Made by a program: the position numbers and the translations under genes
Shown here: one piece after another, positions 15,564 to 21,623 of the stretch
Numbering within the stretch: the stretch's first letter is position 1
Layout: every line of letters begins with the position of its first letter
Origin: Mycobacterium pinniadriaticum
Lineage (GTDB): Bacteria > Actinomycetota > Actinomycetes > Mycobacteriales > Mycobacteriaceae
DNA: 40,601 nt
Reading direction: 5' to 3'
Assembly: GCF_026242045.1 (NCBI RefSeq)
Contig: NZ_JAPJDO010000048.1
Coordinates: 1-40,601, forward strand
Notes under the pieces: generated by a model
The model's input: the letters and a program-made list of their open reading frames with translations, nothing else
The model's database searches: none
Told to the model about the DNA's origin: nothing

Positions 15564-16538
15564 GTGCGCGCCGTCCTGATCGTCAACCCGAACGCCACGT
15601 CCACCACTGCCGCCGGCCGCGACCTGCTCGCCCATGCGTTGGAGAGCCGAGTCGAGCTGGCCGTCGTCCACACCGATCACCGTGGTCACGCCATCGAGAT
15701 CGCCGCGGCCGCCAAGCATGACGGTACCGACGTGATCATCGTCCACGGCGGCGATGGCACCGTGAACGAAGTGGTCAACGGGCTGTTGGGCAGGCCCGGC
15801 GGGCAGGAGCGGAGCGACACGGTGCCCGCGGTGGCCGTGGTGCCGGGCGGATCGGCGAACGTGTTCGCCCGGGCGCTGGGCATCAGCCCGGATCCGATCG
15901 TGGCCACCAATCAGCTGGTCGACCTACTCGGCGCCCGCCGCAACGGCGCGCCGTGGCGGCGGATCGGATTGATGGACTGCGGCGAGCGCTGGGCGGTGTT
16001 CACTGCCGGGATGGGTGTGGACGGCGACGTCGTGGCAGCCGTCGAAGCGCAGCGAGCGAAGGGCCGCAAGGTAACTGCCGGGCGCTACATCCGGGTCGCG
16101 GTACGCGAGATGTTGGCCAGCGCCCGCAAAGAGCCCCTCCTGACCCTCGAGCTGCCCGATCGGCCGCCGATCACCGATGTCTACTTCGCGTTCATCTCCA
16201 ACTCGAGCCCGTGGACCTACGCCAACACCCGGCCGGTGTGGACCAACCCGGACACCACCTTCGAGACCGGCCTGGGGCTCTTCGCCGTGACCAGCATGAA
16301 CGTCTGGAGAAACCTGATGCTGGTGCGACGCATGGTGTCCAAGAAACACGACATCAAGGGCAAGCACCTGATCCGGGAGGACGATGTGGCCTCAGTGCGG
16401 ATCATCAGCGCCGAACCGGTCGCCAGCCAGATCGATGGGGATTTCCTGGGCCTTCGCGAGGAAATGACGTTCCGGGCGGTTCCCGGGGTGCTGAGTGTCG
16501 TGGCTCCGCCTGCGGCGGAACCTCCTGACCAGCGGTAA
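15564..16538 (+). CDS. Diacylglycerol kinase-like lipid kinase (probable Rv3218 type)
   Basis: A 324-residue protein with the DAGK catalytic domain. It begins with RAVLIVNPNAT, then carries the nucleotide-binding VHGGDGTVNEVVNGL (near 60-74) and PGGSANVFARALG (near 96-108). The C-terminal beta domain contains a DGD-like element, QIDGDFLG. Members phosphorylate diacylglycerol, sphingosine-like bases or other lipids at the inner membrane face. GTG 15564 is the only fitting start. It diverges from the GtrA gene with 91 bp between. Its size and position before whiB1 agree with Rv3218. Substrate specificity cannot be read from sequence. Confidence 0.87.
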   Translation: MRAVLIVNPNATSTTAAGRDLLAHALESRVELAVVHTDHRGHAIEIAAAAKHDGTDVIIVHGGDGTVNEVVNGLLGRPGGQERSDTVPAVAVVPGGSANVFARALGISPDPIVATNQLVDLLGARRNGAPWRRIGLMDCGERWAVFTAGMGVDGDVVAAVEAQRAKGRKVTAGRYIRVAVREMLASARKEPLLTLELPDRPPITDVYFAFISNSSPWTYANTRPVWTNPDTTFETGLGLFAVTSMNVWRNLMLVRRMVSKKHDIKGKHLIREDDVASVRIISAEPVASQIDGDFLGLREEMTFRAVPGVLSVVAPPAAEPPDQR

Positions 16539-16630
16539 TCGCTTCACGCTGGCTGGTTCAGGGCGCAGATGGGTTGAGTGTAGTACAAACGGGTAGAGGG
16601 CTAGGAAACCCACCCCCAGCCAAACCTTGT

Positions 16631-16646
16631 AGTGAGATTGCACACG
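16631..16646 (+). promoter_or_regulatory. CRP-type binding site upstream of whiB1
   Basis: AGTGAGATTGCACACG matches the CRP pattern GTGA-N6-nCAC. M. tuberculosis whiB1 is known to be controlled by the cAMP receptor protein Rv3676 through upstream sites, and this element sits in the equivalent place, 17 bp before the -35 box. Confidence 0.65.
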
Positions 16647-16662
16647 TGTTAACTGCGTCCTA

Positions 16663-16690
16663 TTGACATCCGTCGAGGCTGTGAAACGAT
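16663..16690 (+). promoter_or_regulatory. whiB1 promoter
   Basis: A perfect -35 TTGACA (16663-16668) is followed after 16 bp by AACGAT (16685-16690), a weak -10. Transcription would start near 16697, leaving a leader of about 90 nt. The leader contains ACGCGTTAACAG (16722-16733), which nearly repeats ACGTGTTAACTG (16644-16655) upstream of the promoter. Confidence 0.55.
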
Positions 16691-16786
16691 CGGATGCAAC
16701 AGCACAGAAACAATTGTGTGCACGCGTTAACAGCCGAAGGAAAAGCCTGCGCGGTTCGTCGCGCACATAGTAAGGAGTAACGACAA

Positions 16787-17041
16787 ATGGATTGGCGCCA
16801 CAAGGCGGTCTGCCGTGACGAGGATCCGGAACTGTTCTTCCCGGTCGGAAACAGTGGTCCGGCGCTCGCCCAGATCGCTGATGCGAAGCTCGTCTGCAAC
16901 CGGTGCCCGGTGACGACGGAGTGCCTGACCTGGGCATTGGATTCCGGCCAGGATGCCGGCGTCTGGGGCGGCATGAGCGAGGACGAGCGCCGTGCGCTCA
17001 AGCGTCGCAATGCCCGCACCCGCGCGCGCAGCGGCGTCTGA
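16787..17041 (+). CDS. whiB1: Iron-sulfur transcription factor WhiB1
   Basis: An 84-residue Wbl protein. Four cysteines (Cys9, Cys37, Cys40, Cys46; spacing C-x27-CxxC-x5-C) hold a 4Fe-4S cluster. The GVWGG turn (59-63) is followed by a basic tail (RRALKRRNARTRARSG) that contacts DNA. In mycobacteria WhiB1 is essential, binds the primary sigma factor SigA and responds to nitric oxide through its cluster. The ribosome binding site AAGGAG (16772-16777) lies 9 nt before the ATG. The upstream region holds a CRP-type site and a consensus -35, and a strong terminator follows, so it is a single-gene unit. Confidence 0.97.
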   Translation: MDWRHKAVCRDEDPELFFPVGNSGPALAQIADAKLVCNRCPVTTECLTWALDSGQDAGVWGGMSEDERRALKRRNARTRARSGV

Positions 17042-17061
17042 GTCCTTTCGCAGTTCGTAAG

Positions 17062-17107
17062 ATCGCGGCCCCCGGCAAATGCCCGGGGCCGCGATTTCTA
17101 TTTGTAA
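17062..17107 (+). terminator. Rho-independent terminator after whiB1
   Basis: A 15-bp stem (17062-17076 with 17081-17095, one C-C mismatch, loop AAAT) is followed by ttctatttg. It lies 20 bp after the whiB1 stop and just beyond the 3' end of the convergent pdtaS gene. Confidence 0.85.
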
Positions 17108-17128
17108 ATGTCGGCTCGGTCACATTTG

Positions 17129-18625
17129 CTATTGCGGAACTCGCGCGGTCGCACGTCGCCCGAGTGGCACGCGTAACACGACATCGGTCCCGCCGCCGGG
17201 AACGTCGTGCATTCCCAGCGAGCCGTCCAGCTCCGCGGTCACCAGGGTCCGCACGATCTGCAGGCCCAGCCGATCGGACTTCTCCAGGCTGAAACCGTCC
17301 GGGAGGCCGCGCCCGTCGTCGTGCACGACGACATCCAGCCACCGGGCCGAGCGCTCGGCCCGGATGGTCACACAACCCTGCTTCGCCGACGACTCGAAGG
17401 CGTGCTCGATGGCGTTCTGGACCAGTTCGGTGACCACCATCACCAGCGCGGTGGCCCGGTCGGCGTCGAGCACGCCCAGCGCCCCGTCCCGGTTGATCCG
17501 GATGGGCGAGTCGACTCGGGCCACGTCGTTCATGATCGGCAGGATCCGGTCGATCACCTCGTCGAGGTTGACCTCCTCGTCCACCGACATCGACAACGCC
17601 TCGTGCACCTGCGCAATCGAGGCCACCCGGCGTACCGACTCCATCAGCGCCTCGCGAGCTTCCTCGTTGCTGGTGCGGCGAGCCTGCAGGCGCAGTAGTG
17701 CGGCGACGGTCTGCAGGTTGTTCTTGACGCGGTGATGGATTTCGCGGATCGTCGCGTCCTTGGACAGCAGGGCGCGGTCACGGCGCTTCACCTCGGTGAC
17801 GTCCCGGATGAGCACCGCTGCCCCGGCCGCGGCGCCGTGAACCACCAGCGGCAGCGTGCGCAGCAGCACGGCGGCACCGCCGGCGTCGACTTCCAGTCGC
17901 ATGCTCGATCCGCCAGCCAGTGAGTCGCGCACATGCTCGGCGAGTTCCTGGGCCTCGAAAGGGTCGGAGATGAGCGGCCGGGTGATCGCCACCAGGTTGT
18001 GCCCCTCGAGTTCAACCGCCAGCCCCATCCGGTGGTACGCCGACAGCGCGTTCGGGCTGGCGTAGGCCACCACGCCGTCGACGTCGAGGCGGATGAAACC
18101 GTCGCCGACCCGCGGGCTCGATCGCGACAGCGCCAGATCGCCGACGTTGGGAAACGTGCCCTCCGACAACATGTGCAGCAGATTGCCCGCACAGTCCAGG
18201 TAGGCCCGTTCCAGCGGCGAGGACGTGCGCCGCTCGGCCAGCGCGGTCTGGTGGGTCAGGACCGCCACCACCTGGGTCCCATAGCGGACCGGGACGGCTT
18301 CGACATCGAGATCGGGCTCCCGCAGCTTCGGATCGCTGTCGCCACGTCCGATGGCGCCCGAGGTGAACGCCGACGTCACCAGCGGTAGCTCACCTTGGGC
18401 GACGACGCTGCCGACGGCGTCCTTGAGCAGGACGGTCGGCGCGGTGTTGGGCCGGCACTGGGCCACGCAGACGAGTGCGCCGTCGTCACGGCGCACCCAC
18501 ATCAGATAGTCGGCGAACGAGAGGTCCGCCAGCAGCTGCCATTCGCCGACCACCGCGTGCAGGTGGTCCACGGCGCCGCCCGGCAGCACCGTGTGCTCGG
18601 CGAGCAGGTCACCGAGGGTGGACAC
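17129..18625 (-). CDS. pdtaS: Sensor histidine kinase PdtaS
   Basis: A 498-residue soluble kinase without transmembrane helices. It has an N-terminal GAF-like domain (about 1-150), a PAS-like domain (about 170-280), a HisKA_2 dimerisation domain with EIHHRVKNNLQ (phospho-accepting His297 or His298), and an HATPase domain with VQNAIEHAF (N-box) and DDGRGLPDG. In M. tuberculosis PdtaS (Rv3220c) phosphorylates PdtaR, an RNA-binding antiterminator encoded elsewhere, and senses copper and nitric oxide. Start GTG 18625, 4 bp after the biotinyl-protein stop, so the two are cotranscribed. Confidence 0.93.
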   Translation of the reverse strand: MSTLGDLLAEHTVLPGGAVDHLHAVVGEWQLLADLSFADYLMWVRRDDGALVCVAQCRPNTAPTVLLKDAVGSVVAQGELPLVTSAFTSGAIGRGDSDPKLREPDLDVEAVPVRYGTQVVAVLTHQTALAERRTSSPLERAYLDCAGNLLHMLSEGTFPNVGDLALSRSSPRVGDGFIRLDVDGVVAYASPNALSAYHRMGLAVELEGHNLVAITRPLISDPFEAQELAEHVRDSLAGGSSMRLEVDAGGAAVLLRTLPLVVHGAAAGAAVLIRDVTEVKRRDRALLSKDATIREIHHRVKNNLQTVAALLRLQARRTSNEEAREALMESVRRVASIAQVHEALSMSVDEEVNLDEVIDRILPIMNDVARVDSPIRINRDGALGVLDADRATALVMVVTELVQNAIEHAFESSAKQGCVTIRAERSARWLDVVVHDDGRGLPDGFSLEKSDRLGLQIVRTLVTAELDGSLGMHDVPGGGTDVVLRVPLGRRATARVPQ

Positions 18626-18629
18626 GGAG

Positions 18630-18845
18630 CTAGTCGATCACGGCAATGAGGTCGCCGGCCTGGATGACGTCGCCCACGGACACGCTGACCTCGGTGATGG
18701 TGCCGCCGACTTCGGCCAGCACCGGGATCTCCATCTTCATCGACTCCAGGAGAACCAGGGTGTCGCCCGCGCCGATCTGGTCTCCCTTGCTGACCACGAC
18801 CTCGAGCACACTGGCCACGATCTCGGCGCGAACATCCTCGGCCAT
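18630..18845 (-). CDS. Biotinyl/lipoyl-domain carrier protein TB7.3 (Rv3221c type)
   Basis: A 71-residue stand-alone biotinyl domain. The attachment motif is ESMKMEIP with the modified lysine at 37, between two symmetric strand blocks (VRAEIVASVLEVVV and GGTITEVSVSVGDVIQAGD). It looks like the C-terminal domain of an acyl-CoA carboxylase alpha subunit detached from any carboxylase. ATG 18845 is used because it begins the conserved domain (MAEDVRAEIV). It is directly upstream of pdtaS and has no carboxylase neighbour; its partner enzyme is unknown. Confidence 0.9.
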   Translation of the reverse strand: MAEDVRAEIVASVLEVVVSKGDQIGAGDTLVLLESMKMEIPVLAEVGGTITEVSVSVGDVIQAGDLIAVID

Positions 18846-18957
18846 CTTCACCCTCACTCTCTCGATGCGGCTCCTATCGAACCACAACACCGGGTGGTCA
18901 GAGGTTCGATGGCGCCGTGAGACACTGTATTCAGCGTCAAATCAACGGAGGTACATC

Positions 18958-19032
18958 ATGGCCAAGCGTGGCCGTAAGAAGCGTGACCGCAAGCACAGCA
19001 AAGCCAACCACGGCAGGCGGCCCAACAGCTGA
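18958..19032 (+). CDS. Ribosomal protein bL37 (24 residues)
   Basis: A 24-codon gene with a strong ribosome binding site (CGGAGGT, 18946-18952) five bases before ATG 18958. The product begins MAKRGRKKRDRKHSKANHG and is extremely basic. This matches my memory of bL37, the small actinobacterial large-subunit protein first seen in mycobacterial ribosome structures. It is too short for usual gene callers. It lies between divergent biotinyl-protein and convergent rshA genes and is followed 8 bp later by a perfect terminator, so it is transcribed alone. Confidence 0.88.
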   Translation: MAKRGRKKRDRKHSKANHGRRPNS

Positions 19033-19040
19033 TACACAAA

Positions 19041-19067
19041 GTGCCCGGCAATCTGCCGGGCACTTTT
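19041..19067. terminator. Bidirectional terminator between bL37 and rshA
   Basis: GTGCCCGGC (19041-19049), loop AATCT, GCCGGGCAC (19055-19063), followed by TTTT on the plus strand and preceded by AAA, which reads as TTT on the minus strand. It can end both bL37 and rshA transcripts. Confidence 0.88.
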
Positions 19068-19083
19068 GTATTGCAGGCGATCG

Positions 19084-19398
19084 CTATCCGCGCCGGATGA
19101 TGGTGGTTTGGCTGATCTGCAGGCGCACCCGTTCCAGCAGATGCTTGGGAGCCTTGTCTCCGCTGCACCGGGACGCGACCAGCTTCTTGATGCGCTCCTC
19201 GACTCCGTAGTACTGCAGGCACGTCGGGCACTCCTCGAGGTGCTGGCGCAGCCGGTCTTTCGTCTCGGCCGTGCATTCACCGTCGAGCAGCGTCCACACC
19301 TCGGCGATCACCGCGGCGCATTCCGGATGATCGGGGTCGACCGGGCCGATCGGCGGACGCCAGTCCTCGTCGCCGCCGGATACGTGTTCGTCGCTCAT
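19084..19398 (-). CDS. rshA: Zinc-containing anti-sigma factor RshA (mycothiol system)
   Basis: A 104-residue ZAS-family anti-sigma factor. The zinc/thiol signature HLEECPTC gives His53-x3-Cys57-x2-Cys60, with Cys27 available as the fourth ligand and a further Cys42. In the reduced state it binds and silences SigH; oxidation of the cysteines releases SigH. The ATG (19396-19398) overlaps the TGA of sigH by four bases, so the two are translationally coupled and made in matched amounts. Confidence 0.94.
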   Translation of the reverse strand: MSDEHVSGGDEDWRPPIGPVDPDHPECAAVIAEVWTLLDGECTAETKDRLRQHLEECPTCLQYYGVEERIKKLVASRCSGDKAPKHLLERVRLQISQTTIIRRG

Positions 19399-20147
19399 GA
19401 GGACACCTCCTCCGGCGTGCCCTCCGCCTGCCCGCGGTTAAAACCGCGTTCCTTGGCGACGTCGGCCAGCAGGCCGCGCAGCTGGCGCCTGCCTCGGTGG
19501 AGCCGGGACATCACCGTCCCGATCGGGGTGTCCATGATTTCGGCGATCTCCTTGTACGGGAAGCCCTCGACGTCGGCGTAGTACACCGCCATCCGAAACT
19601 CTTCCGGCAACGCCTGCAGAGCTTCCTTGATCTCGGTGTCTGGCAGCAGTTCAAGAGCCTCGACCTCGGCCGAGCGCAGTCCGGTGGAGGTGTGCTCGGC
19701 GTTGGCCGCCAACTGCCAGTCGGTGATCTCCTCGGTCGGATACTCGGCCGGCTGGCGCTGCTTCTTGCGGTAGCTGTTGATATAGGTATTCGTCAGAATC
19801 CGGTACAACCACGCTTTGAGGTTGGTGCCCTCTCGGAACGACCGGAACCCGGAATAGGCCTTGACCATGGTCTCCTGCAGGAGGTCTTCGGCATCTGCCG
19901 GGTTGCGCGTCATCCTCAGGGCACCGCCGTAGAGCTGGTCCAGCAGCGGAATCGCGTCACGCTCGAAGCGCGCGGTCAATTCCGCGTCGGACTCCTCACG
20001 CTGAGGTGCCTCGGTGTCGATATCGGTCATCGTGGGTGACACAGTCCCTTCTGCCGCGGCGCCCCAGACGGACTCCGGCAGCGGTATCGGACGGATGAGA
20101 AGTGCGGGCGCCTGCTCTTGGGCCATCATGCAGACTGCGACTGACAC
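19395..20147 (-). CDS. sigH: ECF sigma factor SigH
   Basis: ECF sigma factor for oxidative and heat stress. Region 2 (ALRMTRNPADAEDLLQETMVKAYSGFRSF) and region 4 (PYKEIAEIMDTPIGTVMSRLHRGRRQLR) are complete. Two starts are possible. ATG 20030 gives a 211-residue protein close to the M. tuberculosis SigH start (MADIDG; here MTDIDT) but has no visible ribosome binding site. GTG 20147 adds 39 residues in frame and is preceded by AAGGAG at a 9-nt spacing, as for whiB1. I give the longer form because its translation signal is the better one. An autoregulatory SigH-type promoter lies at 20229-20256, upstream of both starts. Confidence 0.92.
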   Translation of the reverse strand: MSVAVCMMAQEQAPALLIRPIPLPESVWGAAAEGTVSPTMTDIDTEAPQREESDAELTARFERDAIPLLDQLYGGALRMTRNPADAEDLLQETMVKAYSGFRSFREGTNLKAWLYRILTNTYINSYRKKQRQPAEYPTEEITDWQLAANAEHTSTGLRSAEVEALELLPDTEIKEALQALPEEFRMAVYYADVEGFPYKEIAEIMDTPIGTVMSRLHRGRRQLRGLLADVAKERGFNRGQAEGTPEEVSS

Positions 20148-20228
20148 CGGACTTCTCTCCTTCCAATCCTAAGGCTGTGACCAACAGCTTTTCCGATTGC
20201 GGCCTCGACGGCCGCGAATACTGTCCAC

Positions 20229-20256
20229 AACAGGATTTCTCATCGAGCTATTTCCC
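20229..20256 (-). promoter_or_regulatory. SigH-type autoregulatory promoter of sigH
   Basis: On the minus strand GGGAAA (20256 to 20251) is followed about 19 bp later by GTT (20231 to 20229), fitting the SigH/SigR pattern GGAA(T/C)-N18/19-GTT. The start site would be near 20222, 75 nt before the upstream GTG of sigH. Self-activation of sigH is known in mycobacteria. Confidence 0.6.
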
Positions 20257-20272
20257 ACGGTTAACTGTGCCG

Positions 20273-20761
20273 GTGAGTCGTGCAGCAACCCCGGCGATCG
20301 CCGCGCTGGTGAAGGCCGGTGTGGCCCATGAGGTGCTGCGCTATCACCACGACCCGCGATCACAGTCCTACGGCGAAGAGGCGGTCGCCGCTCTCGCCGG
20401 TGATTCCCTGGTGCCCGAACAGATCTTCAAGACGCTGGTCATCGCGGCCGGCTCGACGCTGGCGGTGGCCGTGTTACCAGTGCCGTGGAAGCTGTCGCTG
20501 AAGGCCGCCGCCGCGGCGCTGGGGCTGTCCAAGGTGACGATGGCCGATCAGGCGGCGGCCGAGCGCGCCACCGGCTACGTGCTGGGCGGCATCTCACCGC
20601 TGGGCCAGCGCAAGCGGCTGCCGACGGTGGTGGACGCGTCGGCACTGGGCTTTGAGAGGGTGCTGTGCAGCGCCGGCAAGCGCGGCTGGGACCTGGCGCT
20701 CGCCCCGCAGGACCTGGTTCGGCTGACCGACGCGGTGACCGCCGACATCCGGGCGGTCTAG
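20273..20761 (+). CDS. ybaK: YbaK/EbsC-type aminoacyl-tRNA deacylase
   Basis: A 162-residue YbaK/ProX-family protein from GTG 20273. It has the YbaK signature: EQIFKTLVI with the conserved lysine, LAVAVLPVPWKLSLK, and GYVLGGISPLGQRKRLPTVVD. These proteins hydrolyse mischarged tRNAs, typically Cys-tRNA(Pro). In the M. tuberculosis map I recall the locus is broken into two short pieces (Rv3224A and Rv3224B); here the gene is whole. It diverges from sigH and is followed after 10 bp by the SDR gene. Confidence 0.87.
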   Translation: MSRAATPAIAALVKAGVAHEVLRYHHDPRSQSYGEEAVAALAGDSLVPEQIFKTLVIAAGSTLAVAVLPVPWKLSLKAAAAALGLSKVTMADQAAAERATGYVLGGISPLGQRKRLPTVVDASALGFERVLCSAGKRGWDLALAPQDLVRLTDAVTADIRAV

Positions 20762-20771
20762 GGTGGCACGG

Positions 20772-21623
20772 ATGGCAGGTATTTTCTCCGGCAAGACCAT
20801 GTTCATCTCCGGCGCAAGCCGCGGCATCGGGTTGGCGATCGCCAAGCGCGTCGCGGCAGACGGGGCCAATATCGCGCTGGTGGCCAAGACCACCGAGCCC
20901 CATCCCAAACTGCCGGGCACCATCTACACCGCAGCCAAGGAGATCGAGGATGCCGGCGGCCAGGCCCTGCCCATGGTCGGCGACGTCCGCGACGGCGACT
21001 CGGTGGCCGCGGCGGTGGCCAAGGCTGTCGAGCAGTTCGGCGGCATCGACATCTGTGTCAACAACGCCTCGGCGATCAACCTCGGCTCGATCGAAGAGGT
21101 GCCGCTCAAGCGCTTCGATCTGATGAACGGCATCCAGGTTCGCGGCACCTACGCCGTCTCGCAGGCCTGTATCCCGCATATGAAGGGTCGGGAGAATCCC
21201 CACATCCTCACTCTCTCGCCGCCGATCCGGCTGGAGTCGCAGTGGCTCAAGCCCACCCCCTACATGATGGCGAAGTTCGGAATGACTTTGTGTGCCTTGG
21301 GGATTGCCGAGGAGATGCGTTCGGTGGGCATCGCGTCGAACACCCTGTGGCCGCGCACCATGGTCGCTACCGCCGCGGTGCAGAACCTGCTCGGCGGCGA
21401 CGAGGCGATGGCCCGCTCCCGCAAGCCGGAGGTGTACTCCGACGCCGCCTACGGGGTGCTGAGCAAGCCGGCCGGCGAATACACCGGACACACCCTGCTG
21501 TGCGAGGACGTGCTACTGGAGTCCGGGGTCAGCGACCTGTCGGTGTACGACTGCGTGCCCGGCTCCGAGCTGGGCGTGGACCTGTGGGTCGACACCCCCA
21601 ACCCGCCCGGTTACCCGTCCTAG
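20772..21623 (+). CDS. Short-chain dehydrogenase/reductase (HSDL2-like, Rv3224 type)
   Basis: A 283-residue SDR. The cofactor loop is SGASRGIGLA, the structural motif NNAS follows, and YMMAK provides the catalytic YxxxK. The inserted segment TTEPHPKLPGTIYTAAKEIE after the second strand is typical of the hydroxysteroid dehydrogenase-like-2 branch, whose substrates are poorly known. ATG 20772 is used; GTG 20763 would add three residues. Probably cotranscribed with the YbaK gene. Its stop overlaps the stop of the convergent GGDEF gene within CTAG (21620-21623). Confidence 0.87.
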   Translation: MAGIFSGKTMFISGASRGIGLAIAKRVAADGANIALVAKTTEPHPKLPGTIYTAAKEIEDAGGQALPMVGDVRDGDSVAAAVAKAVEQFGGIDICVNNASAINLGSIEEVPLKRFDLMNGIQVRGTYAVSQACIPHMKGRENPHILTLSPPIRLESQWLKPTPYMMAKFGMTLCALGIAEEMRSVGIASNTLWPRTMVATAAVQNLLGGDEAMARSRKPEVYSDAAYGVLSKPAGEYTGHTLLCEDVLLESGVSDLSVYDCVPGSELGVDLWVDTPNPPGYPS

